Below, one piece after another: positions 43,877 to 52,427 of a stretch of 64,000 bases of DNA. The stretch's first letter is position 1; each line of letters begins with the position of its first letter. The position numbers and the translations under genes are program-made. Source of the DNA: an uncultured Allobosea sp. (GTDB lineage Bacteria > Pseudomonadota > Alphaproteobacteria > Rhizobiales > Beijerinckiaceae); contig NZ_CAMFKW010000004.1 in assembly GCF_945957345.1 (NCBI RefSeq), positions 104,633 through 168,632 of the forward strand, written 5' to 3'. Under the pieces are notes generated by a model that did not search any database, was not told where the DNA came from, and worked only from the letters and a program-made list of their open reading frames with translations.

Positions 43877-44834
43877 CCTGTCGCGTGCGGAGATCGAGGC
43901 CGCCGTCGATCTCGACCGGGCCTTCGTCGCGCTGGAGGAGGGGTTCAAGGCGGCTGCCGCGGGCCAGGTGCAGATGCCGCCGGTCGGCTATCTCGGCTTT
44001 CCCGCGCATAACGGCGACTGCCACATCAAGTTCGGCCATATCGCGGGTGATCCGATCTTCGTCGTGAAGATCGCGACGGGGTTCTACGACAATCCCGCCA
44101 AGGGGCTGCCGACGACGAGCGGGATGATGATCGCGCTTTCAGCCGAGACCGGTGCGGTCGTCGCGATCCTGCGCGACGAGGGCTGGTTGACCGATCTCCG
44201 GACGGCGCTGGCCGGCGCCATCGCGACGCGTGCCGGGATGCGGGCCGATGCGCGCCGGATCGGGATCGTGGGTGCCGGTACGCAGGCGCGGTTCCAGATC
44301 CGCGCCGCCGCGCATCTGTTGCGCGAACGCGAGCCGCATTTTGCGGTCTGGGCGCGCTCACCGGAGAAACTGGAAGCGCTGAGGCGCGATCTCGCAGGGG
44401 AGGGCATCGCCGTCGAGCCTGTGGCGGACCTGGAGGCTTTGTGCATGCAGTCCGATGCGCTGATCACGGTGACGCCGGCCGCCGCGCCGATCATCCGCGA
44501 CGACTGGATCAGGCCGGGCACGCATATCACCGCGCTCGGCGCCGATGCGCCGGGCAAGCAGGAACTGGACAGCGCGTTGGTCGCACTCGCCGATGTCAGG
44601 ATCGCGGATTCGCTGGAGCAGAGCCTCGACCATGGCGAATTCGCTGCCGCTGCCAAGGTCGGGCTGATCGATGCGGGCGATTGCGTCGAGCTGGGGGCGG
44701 TGTTGGCCGGCGACGTGCCGGCGCGTGGCTCGAACGACGACATTACCATCGCCGACCTCACCGGGATCGCGGTGCAGGACATCGCGATCGCGCGAGTGGT
44801 GCTGGACGGGATCGGGCGCCGAGGCGACGCGTAG
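43869..44834 (+). CDS. ornithine cyclodeaminase / mu-crystallin family protein
   Basis: 321 residues. The NAD(P)-binding glycine motif GIVGAGTQARFQIRAA lies near residue 135, and the N-terminal KIATGFYDNPAKGLPTTSG contains the lysine expected in the active site. Members include ornithine cyclodeaminase, alanine/arginine dehydrogenases (DauB) and ketimine reductases. The start overlaps the DauR-like gene by 8 bases. An NAD(P)H-dependent step in metabolism of arginine-like amino acids is inferred from the neighbours. It is convergent with the second aminotransferase. Confidence 0.86.
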   Translation: MLDLSRAEIEAAVDLDRAFVALEEGFKAAAAGQVQMPPVGYLGFPAHNGDCHIKFGHIAGDPIFVVKIATGFYDNPAKGLPTTSGMMIALSAETGAVVAILRDEGWLTDLRTALAGAIATRAGMRADARRIGIVGAGTQARFQIRAAAHLLREREPHFAVWARSPEKLEALRRDLAGEGIAVEPVADLEALCMQSDALITVTPAAAPIIRDDWIRPGTHITALGADAPGKQELDSALVALADVRIADSLEQSLDHGEFAAAAKVGLIDAGDCVELGAVLAGDVPARGSNDDITIADLTGIAVQDIAIARVVLDGIGRRGDA

Positions 44835-44856
44835 CGCCGCCCTTCGGAAGCGCGTT

Positions 44857-45966
44857 TCAGCCCTTGTGCCGCGCCAGGAACCGGTCCATCCGCGCCAGCC
44901 CGTCGCGCAGCACCTCGGTCGGCACGCCGATGCCGATACGGATGTGGTTCTCGATGCCGAACCAGCTGCCGGCGACGACGAAGACGCTCTCCTCTTCGCG
45001 CAGCTTCTGCGAGAAGACCTCCGAGGACATGGCGAGCGGATAGCGCAGGAAGGCCATGCCGCCAGCCTGCGGGCGCCGCCAGGACCAGTCGTTATGCTGC
45101 GCCATCCATTGCGCAACGAGATCGGCATTGCTGCGCAGCAAATCGCGGCCGCGCGCGAGCAGGCGGCTGCGCGTCTCCGGGCGCATCACCTCTTCGGCGA
45201 GGATCTGGCTGAGGATGCCGCTGCCGATCGTGGTGTAGTCCTGCCGCTCGGCCGCGGACGCCACGACCGCCTCCGGTGCGACAATCCAGCCGAGGCGCAG
45301 GCCCGGGCAGGCGAAGGATTTCGACAGGCTGGAGGTGACGACGACCTTGGGATAGCTGCCCCAGAGCGTCTGCGTCTCGGCGCCGTCGATCTCGCCGCCG
45401 CGATAGATCTCGTCGACCATCAGCCAGGCGTCGTTGCGTCGGGCAGCCTCGACCAGGGCGGCGCGGCTCGCGGCCGAGAGCACGCTACCGGTGGGGTTGG
45501 CCGGGTTCGTCACAGCGATCGCCTTGGCGCCGGCGGAGACCTTCGCGAGCTGAGCGGGATCGATCTGCCAATCGCTGTCGCCCGACAATGCGAGCCGGCG
45601 GATGTCGAAGCCGAGCGCGCGGCCGAGACCGTCGATCTGCATGAAGTTCGGCAGGGCGAAGACCAGCGCGTCGCCGGGCTCGAACAGCGCCATCAGCGCG
45701 ATCATCGTCGCCTCGGAGGAGCCGTTGGTGACGAGCACGTTCGCGGCGGTCGCGCCGGGATACCAGGAGGCGATGTTGTTACGCAGATCCGGGCGGCCGT
45801 CGGTCCAGCCATAGCCGAGCGGCTGCTTCAGCAGGTCGCGCGCGGCCTGTTCGCCCAGGATGTCTTCGATCGACCAGGGATGGACGCCGCTCTCCGTCAG
45901 GTTGATCTCGACGTCGTTCTCGAAGAGCGTCTGGTTCCGCTCCATCTGGAAAATGTCGAACTTCAA
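44857..45966 (-). CDS. class I/II PLP-dependent aminotransferase, paralogue B
   Basis: 369 residues. It aligns by eye along its length with the aminotransferase at 42133: INLTESGVHPWSIEDIL against the FNLSDSGVHPYSLNELL block, LGYGWTDGRPDLRNNIASW, VTNGSSEATMIALMALFEPG, and the PLP lysine in VTSSLSKSFACPGLRLGWIV. The two genes flank the DauR-like regulator and the cyclodeaminase and share GTCCAAAT motifs at their promoters. They may act on related substrates or successive steps. Confidence 0.86.
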   Translation of the reverse strand: MKFDIFQMERNQTLFENDVEINLTESGVHPWSIEDILGEQAARDLLKQPLGYGWTDGRPDLRNNIASWYPGATAANVLVTNGSSEATMIALMALFEPGDALVFALPNFMQIDGLGRALGFDIRRLALSGDSDWQIDPAQLAKVSAGAKAIAVTNPANPTGSVLSAASRAALVEAARRNDAWLMVDEIYRGGEIDGAETQTLWGSYPKVVVTSSLSKSFACPGLRLGWIVAPEAVVASAAERQDYTTIGSGILSQILAEEVMRPETRSRLLARGRDLLRSNADLVAQWMAQHNDWSWRRPQAGGMAFLRYPLAMSSEVFSQKLREEESVFVVAGSWFGIENHIRIGIGVPTEVLRDGLARMDRFLARHKG

Positions 45967-46060
45967 ACGAGCCTCCCGCCATCGGGCCTGTTGCCTGCCG
46001 TCGGAGCGGCCGGGCTGTCATGGCCATCTGTGACGGTGGCGATAGGCAGGGTCAAGAGCA

Positions 46061-46086
46061 ATTTGGACAATAAATCCAATTTGGAC
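46061..46086. promoter_or_regulatory. tandem GTCCAAAT sites upstream of aminotransferase B
   Basis: ATTTGGAC occurs at 46061-46068 and again at 46079-46086, an 18-base direct repeat with TAAATCCA between. On the minus strand these read GTCCAAAT and lie just upstream of a possible -35 (CTTGACC) for the gene starting at 45966. The match to the sites at 42036-42076 suggests one shared regulator. Confidence 0.65.
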
Positions 46087-46217
46087 TGATTGTTTATGCT
46101 GCCTTCGTAGCGCACTCGTCACGAGAAAAGCTCAAGGCGAAGGGACGGCCAGCCTCGCTCCGGATTTTCTCTTCGCCTTGCCCGGAACCGCTACCGCCCT
46201 ATATCCGTTGCCCCGCC

Positions 46218-46511
46218 ATGTTTGAATCGCCCATGCCTAGCTCGAATTTCCGCTTTCCCGGTGTCCTGAATTCCCAGGAATTGCTTGTCGCAGAAGCCGT
46301 CCAGGCCAGGGCCTGGGCTGCGATCGGGCATGATGACAGGATCGATACCGAGCTGGAGACCGAAGCGCGCGACCGGTTGGGCCGTATCATCCTGCGCCTG
46401 ATGTCGGCCGCCTCCGACTCTGTTTCGGACCTCACCTCGGCTGCCGTCGCGGAGTTCAAGGCGACCCGGCCGACGATCCGCGTCGAATTGTCGGGGCCGC
46501 AGGGCGGCTAG
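46218..46511 (+). CDS. small hypothetical protein, 97 aa
   Basis: The product (MFESPMPSSNFRFPGVLNSQ at the start) is acidic and mostly helical in its second half (LGRIILRLMSAASDSVSDLT), without signal peptide, cysteines or membrane segment. I do not recognise a family. Coding is supported by codon pattern and protein-like composition, not by context: it stands alone between minus-strand genes. Its stop codon lies inside the first copy of a 22-bp tandem repeat. Confidence 0.55.
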   Translation: MFESPMPSSNFRFPGVLNSQELLVAEAVQARAWAAIGHDDRIDTELETEARDRLGRIILRLMSAASDSVSDLTSAAVAEFKATRPTIRVELSGPQGG

Positions 46512-46551
46512 CGGCATCCCCCAAATAATCTAGCGGCATCCCCCAAATAAT
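46508..46551. repeat. 22-bp tandem duplication at the 3' end of the small gene
   Basis: The 22-base unit beginning CTAGCGGCATCCCCCAAATA occurs twice in perfect head-to-tail copies (46508-46529 and 46530-46551). The stop codon TAG of the gene at 46218 is in the first copy. Perfect identity suggests a recent slippage or duplication. Confidence 0.85.
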
Positions 46552-46553
46552 TC

Positions 46554-46585
46554 GGCCGGACGTGGGGGCTCCCACGTCGGCCGGC
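46554..46585. terminator. GC-rich hairpin between convergent genes
   Basis: GGCCGGACGTGGG and CCCACGTCGGCC pair with one bulged base around a short loop. It lies between the small plus-strand gene and the minus-strand M20 gene ending at 46618. There is no strong T-run, so terminator function is only probable. Confidence 0.5.
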
Positions 46586-46617
46586 TGATCAAGCTGTGCT
46601 GCTTCTGGTCCGCTCGC

Positions 46618-48039
46618 TCAATGCGCGGCCATGTCGAGCGGCGGCTCGACATCATCGGTGATCGGGTTGGCGAAGGGGTTTTTGGCGCGGAAGGCCGCGA
46701 ACTCGTCCTTGGCTGCCTTGAGCAGAGCGGGATCGTTCAGCACGTCCGAGGCGACGCCGGCCATGGCCTTGGCTGCGAGCGCGAGGCCCTTATGCGCGGC
46801 CGGGGCGAGACCCTGCGCGACGAGCTGCCAGGAATGGCCGGGCGTGCCGATCGCGTAGCAGGCGGTGCGGCATTGCACGGTCGGGACGACCCAGCTCACG
46901 GTGCCGACATCGGTCGAGCCGACGGAGGTGTCGTTGCCCGCGCCGAGCGGGTAGATTTCGTCGCTCAGCGCCTCGCCGTCCTTCGGCTCCAGGTCGAAGC
47001 GGCTATAGGCGGCGGCGATGTCCTGCGGGCTCAGCGTCTGCTGGAACTTGGCGGCGAAGGCATGGTCGGCGGCGTCGAAGCCGGGGCCGCCGATCGCCAG
47101 CAGATTGGCCTGCATCGCCTCTTCCAGCGGGCGGTTGCCGACGAGATTGGCGTCGCCCGAGAGCTGCTTGATCGCGACGGTGGTCTCGCTCATCAGGGCC
47201 GCGCCCTCGGCGATCTTCTTCACGCGGGCGACCAGCTCCCACATCTCGGCAAGCGTGGCTGCGCGGATGAGCTGGCGGGTCGTTGCGGTCGCCTGCACCA
47301 CGTTGGGGGCAATGCCGCCGGCATTGATGATCGCGTAATGCACGCGCGCCGTCGAAGGCATATGCTCGCGCATGTAGTTCACGCCGATATGCATCAATTC
47401 GACCGCATCGAGCGCCGAGCGGCCGAGATGCGGCGCGGCGGCGGCATGCGAGGCGCGGCCCGAGAAGGTGAACTCAATCTCGACGCAGGCGAGCGAGAAC
47501 GCGCGGTTGACGCCGTTGAACGAGGCCGGGTGCCAGCAGAGCGCGATATCGACATCGTCGAAGGCGCCGGCACGCACCATGAAGCCCTTGGCCGAGCCGC
47601 CTTCCTCCGCCGGGCAGCCGTAATAGCGCACGCGACCCTTGAGACCGTTAGCGGCGAGATAGTCCTTGACCGCGGCGGCAGCGAGCAGCGAGGCCGAGCC
47701 CAGCATATTGTGGCCGCAGCCATGGCCGTTGCCGCCCTTCTCGACCGGGGTTTCGGTCGCATTGCCGGCCTCCTGGCTCAGGCCAGGAAGTGCGTCGAAC
47801 TCGCCCATGATCGCGATGACCGGGCCGCCTTCGCCGGCTTCGCCGATGACCGCGGTCGGGAGGCCGGCGACGCCGGTGGTCACGCAAAAACCCTCGCTCT
47901 CCAGCATGGCGCCGTGTTCGGCGGCCGAGCGGACCTCCTGATAGTTCAGCTCGGGCATGTGCCAGATACGGTCGGACAGGCCGAAATAGGCCGGAGCCTT
48001 GTCGTCGACGCGACGCCAGACATCCTTGCTGTTGCTCAT
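46618..48039 (-). CDS. M20 family amidohydrolase (AbgB-like), second copy
   Basis: 473 residues, clearly paralogous to the enzyme at 28484. Shared blocks include HMPELNYQEVRSAAEHGAML, GNGHGCGHNMLGSASLL with metal-binding histidines, CPAEEGGSAKGFMVRAG and FSGRASHAAAAPHLGRSALD. It should hydrolyse an amide bond of an acylated or aminobenzoyl-type amino acid in the cytoplasm. The ATG at 48039 has a strong AGGAGGAAG site; the frame reaches further upstream only through a repeat. It diverges from the AceE-like gene at 48413 across a 373-base repeat-containing gap. Confidence 0.87.
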   Translation of the reverse strand: MSNSKDVWRRVDDKAPAYFGLSDRIWHMPELNYQEVRSAAEHGAMLESEGFCVTTGVAGLPTAVIGEAGEGGPVIAIMGEFDALPGLSQEAGNATETPVEKGGNGHGCGHNMLGSASLLAAAAVKDYLAANGLKGRVRYYGCPAEEGGSAKGFMVRAGAFDDVDIALCWHPASFNGVNRAFSLACVEIEFTFSGRASHAAAAPHLGRSALDAVELMHIGVNYMREHMPSTARVHYAIINAGGIAPNVVQATATTRQLIRAATLAEMWELVARVKKIAEGAALMSETTVAIKQLSGDANLVGNRPLEEAMQANLLAIGGPGFDAADHAFAAKFQQTLSPQDIAAAYSRFDLEPKDGEALSDEIYPLGAGNDTSVGSTDVGTVSWVVPTVQCRTACYAIGTPGHSWQLVAQGLAPAAHKGLALAAKAMAGVASDVLNDPALLKAAKDEFAAFRAKNPFANPITDDVEPPLDMAAH

Positions 48040-48412
48040 GGAAGCTTCCTCCTGCGCGGGTCGTGCGGCCCGATTCCGTGCCGGGTTTCTGGCATGGGGC
48101 GGTGGTGGCTCACAAGCGGGCCACTGTGTCTTCCCGTGCGCGCTGCAGCGTGAAACGCTGCGGCGCAGACACGGGACCGTTCTCCTGAAACGGCGCTTTC
48201 TCGTCGCGCGGTCCCGTGTCTGCGCAGCGGCACTGCGCGCCGCAGCGCGCACAGGATGACACCCTTCACTTCACGCATTGGTGGTTTCCGGCGCTTAGCC
48301 ATGTGGCCGTAGCGGAAACCGCCAAAGCCGCTCGCGTCGGCATCGAATTTTGGCTCGTTCTGCCAGCGCTTCCGTGCATGATCGGTTGCACTGGGGAGTT
48401 CGAGCCACATTC
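48040..48412. other. 373-base divergent gap holding two palindromic repeats
   Basis: No gene seen. The middle is filled by two related GC-rich palindromic units (48127-48179 and 48210-48263). The flanks would have to contain the promoters of the M20 gene (minus) and the AceE-like gene (plus), but no clear -35/-10 pair was found. Confidence 0.5.
48127..48263. repeat. two copies of a dispersed GC-rich palindromic element
   Basis: Unit 1 (48127-48179) reads TGTCTTCCCGTGCGCGCTGC ... CGCAGACACGGGACC. Unit 2 (48210-48263) is its near reverse, GGTCCCGTGTCTGCGCAGC ... GCGCGCACAGGATGACACC. Related copies lie at 50844-50898 and 57686-57845. Each unit can fold back on itself, as bacterial REP-like elements do. 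Confidence 0.75.
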
Positions 48413-50812
48413 ATGACAACAGATCCGCGCCTGCCGTTTCTCGCCGAGCTGGAAAAGAAGATCCTCTGGCTGGCCTCGTGGACGATCCATAACGCCAACC
48501 ACATCCGCCAGAACGAGGACGGGATGAAGGTCGGCGGGCACCAGGCTTCCTCGGCCTCGCTCGCCACGATCATGACGGCACTCTATATGGCCGCGTTGAA
48601 GCCGCAGGACCGGGTCGCGGTGAAGCCGCATGCCTCGCCGATCTTCCATGCCATCAACTATCTGATGGGGCTGCAGACCCGCGAAAAACTCGAGAATTTC
48701 CGGGGCTACAAGGGCGCGCAGAGCTATCCCTCGCGCACCAAGGATATCGACGACGTCGATTTCTCGACCGGCTCGGTGGGCCTCGGCGTCGCGCAGACTT
48801 TGTTCTCCTCGCTGACGCAGGACTATGTGAAGGCGCATGGCTGGGCCAAGGACCGTCCCGAAGGGCGCATGGTCTCGCTGATCGGCGATGCCGAGCTCGA
48901 CGAGGGCAATATCTTCGAGGCCCTGATGGAGGGCTGGAAGCACGGCCTGCGCAATACCTGGTGGATCATCGACTATAACCGCCAGTCGCTCGACGCGGTG
49001 ATCCGCGAGGGGCTCTACGACCGGTTCGAGACGATGTTCCGCAATTTCGGCTGGGACGTGGTCACGCTGAAATACGGCTCGCTGCAGCAGGCGGCCTTCC
49101 GGGAGAAGGGCGGCGACAGGCTCAAGGCCTGGATCGATTCCTGCCCGAACCAGCTCTATTCGGCGCTCACCTTCCAGGGCGGGGCGGCCTGGCGCAAGCG
49201 CCTGATGGACGATCTCGGCGATCAGGGGCCGGTCACCAAGCTGATCGAGAAGCGCTCGGATGCCGAGCTCTCGAAGCTGATGTGCAATCTCGGCGGTCAT
49301 GACCTGCCGTCGATCCTCGAAGCCTTCGAGGCGATCGATCATGACCGGCCGGTCTGCTTCCTCGCCTATACGGTGAAGGGCTTCGGGCTGCCGATCGCCG
49401 GGCATAAGGACAACCATGCCGGGCTGATGACCAAGGAGCAGCTCGACGGCTTCCGCAAGGCGAACAATATCCGCCCCGGCCACGAATGGGACCTGTTCGA
49501 AGGGCTCGACCTGCCCGAAGGCGCGGTCCGCGCCTTCCTCGACAAGGTGCCGTTTTTCTCGCAGGGGCGGCGGCGCTTCTCGGCGGCCAAGCTGCCAGTT
49601 CCGGCCAAGCTGGAGGCCGGCATCCAGCCGTCGATGTCGACGCAGATGGGCTTCGGCAAGGTGCTGGACGATCTCGCCAAGACCGGCGGGCCGCTCGCCG
49701 ACCGCATCGTCACGACAGCGCCGGACGTCACCGTCTCGACCAATCTCGGGCCCTGGGTGAACCGGCGCGGGCTCTTCGCCAAGGCGTCGATGGCCGACAC
49801 CTTCAAGGACGAGCGCATTCCCTCGATGCAGAAATGGGAATTCTCGCCCAAGGGCCAGCATGTCGAGCTCGGCATCGCCGAGATGAACCTGTTCATCAAT
49901 CTCTCGGCGCTCGGCCTGTCGCATTCGATCTTCGGCGAGCGCCTGATCCCGATCGGCACGCTCTACGACCCCTTCATCTCGCGCGGGCTCGATGCGCTGA
50001 ATTATGCCTGCTACCAGGATGCGCGCTTCATGGTGGTGGCGACGCCGTCCGGCGTGACGCTGGCGCCGGAGGGCGGAGCGCATCAATCGATCGCGACGCC
50101 CTTGATCGGCATGAGCCAGGACGGGCTCTGCTCCTTCGAACCGGGTTTCGTCGACGAGCTTGCGGTGATGATGCGCTGGTCCTTCGACTACATGCAGCGC
50201 GATGGCGAGGGCGATCCGGACGAGCGGACCTGGCTGCGCGACGAGACCGGCGGCTCGGTCTATCTGCGCCTGTCCACCCGTCAGGTCGAGCAGCCGAGCC
50301 GGGCTATGACGCCTGAGCTGGAGCGCGCCATCATCGACGGTGCCTATTGGCTCAGGAAGCCGGGGCCGAACGCCTCGGTCGTGATCGCCTATACCGGCGC
50401 GGTGGCGCCGGAGGCGATCGAGGCGGTCGGATTGCTCTCGGAGGACCGGCGGGATGTCGGCCTGCTCGCCATCACCTCGGCGGACCGACTCAATGCCGGC
50501 TGGCAGGCGGCGGAGCGGGCGCGCCAGCGCGGTAATCATGCGGCGACGAGCCATGTCGAGCGATTGCTCGGCGAGCTCTCGCGCGATTGCGGCATCGTCT
50601 CGGTGCTGGACGGGCACCCGGCGACGCTGGCCTGGCTCGGCAGCGTCCATGGCCACAAGCAGAAGGCGCTCGGCGTCGAGCATTTCGGCCAGACCGGCAC
50701 GGTGGCCGACCTCTATCGGCATTTCGGCATCGACGCGAACGCGATCGTGCATGCGGCGAATGCGGCCGCGTCGGGGCGGCCGGTGCGGTATCTGAAGGCG
50801 TTGCCGGAGTAG
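48413..50812 (+). CDS. AceE-like / transketolase-like thiamine diphosphate enzyme
   Basis: 799 residues. The N-terminal half has a thiamine diphosphate motif (LIGDAELDEGNIFEALMEGW, DYNRQSLDAVI) in the style of homodimeric pyruvate dehydrogenase E1 (AceE), and the C-terminal half contains the pyrimidine-binding part. It is shorter than AceE of about 890 residues, and neither E2 nor E3 genes are adjacent. It may act on a 2-oxo acid released by the nearby aminotransferases or amidohydrolases, but this is speculation. ATG 48413 is preferred over the upstream in-frame ATG at 48350, with GGGGAG about 18 bases upstream as a weak site. Confidence 0.8.
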   Translation: MTTDPRLPFLAELEKKILWLASWTIHNANHIRQNEDGMKVGGHQASSASLATIMTALYMAALKPQDRVAVKPHASPIFHAINYLMGLQTREKLENFRGYKGAQSYPSRTKDIDDVDFSTGSVGLGVAQTLFSSLTQDYVKAHGWAKDRPEGRMVSLIGDAELDEGNIFEALMEGWKHGLRNTWWIIDYNRQSLDAVIREGLYDRFETMFRNFGWDVVTLKYGSLQQAAFREKGGDRLKAWIDSCPNQLYSALTFQGGAAWRKRLMDDLGDQGPVTKLIEKRSDAELSKLMCNLGGHDLPSILEAFEAIDHDRPVCFLAYTVKGFGLPIAGHKDNHAGLMTKEQLDGFRKANNIRPGHEWDLFEGLDLPEGAVRAFLDKVPFFSQGRRRFSAAKLPVPAKLEAGIQPSMSTQMGFGKVLDDLAKTGGPLADRIVTTAPDVTVSTNLGPWVNRRGLFAKASMADTFKDERIPSMQKWEFSPKGQHVELGIAEMNLFINLSALGLSHSIFGERLIPIGTLYDPFISRGLDALNYACYQDARFMVVATPSGVTLAPEGGAHQSIATPLIGMSQDGLCSFEPGFVDELAVMMRWSFDYMQRDGEGDPDERTWLRDETGGSVYLRLSTRQVEQPSRAMTPELERAIIDGAYWLRKPGPNASVVIAYTGAVAPEAIEAVGLLSEDRRDVGLLAITSADRLNAGWQAAERARQRGNHAATSHVERLLGELSRDCGIVSVLDGHPATLAWLGSVHGHKQKALGVEHFGQTGTVADLYRHFGIDANAIVHAANAAASGRPVRYLKALPE

Positions 50813-50843
50813 GCGAGGGGCGGGAGGCGCCCTTTAATGAAGT

Positions 50844-50898
50844 GTGTCTTCCCGCACGCGCAGCAGCACTGCGTGCCGCAGCGCGCACGGGATGACAG
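50844..50898. repeat. dispersed GC-rich palindromic element, third locus
   Basis: TGTCTTCCCGCACGCGCAGC ... CGCAGCGCGCACGGGATGACA is another member of the family at 48127 and 57686. It lies between the convergent AceE-like gene and the small exported protein. Confidence 0.72.
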
Positions 50899-50930
50899 GC
50901 GCCCTTAAAGACAAGCGCCCTTCAATCCTC

Positions 50931-51236
50931 TCAGAACCGCGGCGTCGCGAACGTATTCGCGAACGGGTTCGTGCCCGCTCCGATGCGGCCGGGCAGGGTG
51001 CCTTCGCCGTAGAGGTCGCCCGTGCTGGCATAGACCGGCGAGGCCGACATGTGCTGGCTGGCATAGCGGTTCAGCGAGCCGACCGGCACGACATTGCCGG
51101 GATCGAGATAGCTGCGCTTCTGGACGGTGATGCGCAGCGGGCCGCGGCGGTTCTGGGCTTCGGCGATGCCTGCCATGACAGTCGATGCCGTCACGGCGAC
51201 GGCGATGAGGGCGGCAACGCGCTTGAACGGCATCAT
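50931..51236 (-). CDS. small exported protein, 101 aa
   Basis: An N-terminal signal peptide (FKRVAALIAVAVTASTVMAG, IAEA-QN) leaves a mature part of about 75 residues rich in Arg, Gly, Pro and Tyr (ITVQKRSYLDPGNVVPVGSL). No cysteine or lipobox is present, so a soluble periplasmic or loosely envelope-bound protein is expected. I do not know its function. ATG 51236 and 51233 are both possible. It lies downstream of the hypothetical gene at 51339 on the same strand, separated by 102 bases. Confidence 0.75.
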   Translation of the reverse strand: MMPFKRVAALIAVAVTASTVMAGIAEAQNRRGPLRITVQKRSYLDPGNVVPVGSLNRYASQHMSASPVYASTGDLYGEGTLPGRIGAGTNPFANTFATPRF

Positions 51237-51338
51237 GACGGCGATCTCCGGGAGCGGACTGATCCACTCGATGTAAGCATCGAAAAACCGGCCGGAAGAC
51301 TAGCACCGCCTCGTTAACAACTTTGTTAGCGCGTTTGA

Positions 51339-52427
51339 TCAGCGCTGATGACGGGGCTTCTTCCCACGGCGCTGGCGAGGCTCGGCTGCGGGCTTCGTGG
51401 ACTCGGCGGCCGCGGTCTTGACGCGCAGGGCCGGCATCGTGCCGTCGGCGTCGAGCCAGGAGACCTTGCGGCCGGTCGCGGAGAGGCGCGGCGTCGCGCA
51501 ACCCGATTGGCGATGGAGTTCGCTGCGGGCGAAGGCAGCGCGCAATTCCGGCTCGGCGCCGGCATTGGCGAGGTCGAGACGGTCGATCAGGCAGGTCAAT
51601 TGCTTGCGGTCGCTCGGTTTCGCGCCAGCGCACCACCAGCCGCTCATCGCGAAGGGTGCGTCAGTCCCGACCGTGCGGAAGGCGAGGCAGGCGCGGCTCT
51701 CGCTGCCGTCACCGAGTACAACATCGGCGGTTTCGAGCGGGCCGAAGCGGGTCTCGATCGCGGCCGGCGTACCGCCGCGCTCGACGGCGAGGCTGCGGAT
51801 CGCAGCAGCGTGAACCAGGGTGACCGTGAAAGAATTCGGGCTCGCCGCGATGCCGTCGCCCGTCCTCAGGCGCAGCGAGAGATGGGGGGCGGAACCCGCG
51901 AAGGAACCGAAGCTCATGAGGTCCTCACGCTGGCCACCATCCTGGCTACGGCGGGCTTCGATCGCTGGTGCTTCGCGGCCAAGCTCCGGTGCCTCCAGAT
52001 TAAAGATCGCGATCGGGCGGGCAATGGCGATCCAGTCTGCCTCGGCCGAGGCGAGGAGCGGCCTGCGGCCGCCCGCAATGGTCTGGGTCGTGGCCGCTGC
52101 CACGGGGGATGCCAGACTGGTGAGTTGGGACTGGCCATCGCCGTTCCCGGACAGGCCGGTGACGAGGGCCGCCGTCAGGCTGATGCCGCCGAGAGCGGCG
52201 GCGATGCGCCAGGCGAGAGCGCCCGGCAAGCCGAAGCCACGACGCGGCATGAGGCGGCGACCGATGCGGCAGGCGGCCCGGCATGCCGCTTCGACCCGGT
52301 CGGCACAGGTGATGAGAAAGGGGACGAGATCGATGGCGGTGGCACGCGCCCATGCGCTGCGGCAGAGCGCGCCGGCGCGGGACAAGCCGGACCGAAGCTG
52401 CAGCAGCAGCGGCCGAAACCTGGCCAT
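51339..52427 (-). CDS. hypothetical membrane-anchored protein
   Basis: 362 residues from ATG 52427 (MARFRPLLLQLRSGLSRAGA). One hydrophobic segment near residues 70-92 (LAWRIAAALGGISLTAALVT) suggests a single-pass protein with a cytoplasmic basic N-terminus and a large periplasmic part. Three or four cysteines in the second half could form disulfides. The C-terminus is very basic (RQRRGKKPRHQR). I recognise no family. Coding is supported by amino acid composition and the absence of a better frame. Confidence 0.65.
   Translation of the reverse strand: MARFRPLLLQLRSGLSRAGALCRSAWARATAIDLVPFLITCADRVEAACRAACRIGRRLMPRRGFGLPGALAWRIAAALGGISLTAALVTGLSGNGDGQSQLTSLASPVAAATTQTIAGGRRPLLASAEADWIAIARPIAIFNLEAPELGREAPAIEARRSQDGGQREDLMSFGSFAGSAPHLSLRLRTGDGIAASPNSFTVTLVHAAAIRSLAVERGGTPAAIETRFGPLETADVVLGDGSESRACLAFRTVGTDAPFAMSGWWCAGAKPSDRKQLTCLIDRLDLANAGAEPELRAAFARSELHRQSGCATPRLSATGRKVSWLDADGTMPALRVKTAAAESTKPAAEPRQRRGKKPRHQR

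Noticed and set aside
48266..50752. An 828-codon minus-strand frame opposite the AceE-like gene
   Set aside because: Low-complexity, Arg/Asp/Gly-rich sequence with no recognisable motif; antisense shadow of a well supported gene.
51311..51324. TAACAACTTTGTTA palindrome upstream of the small exported protein
   Set aside because: Short arms (6 bp), no second copy and no regulator nearby; may be chance or a weak promoter feature.
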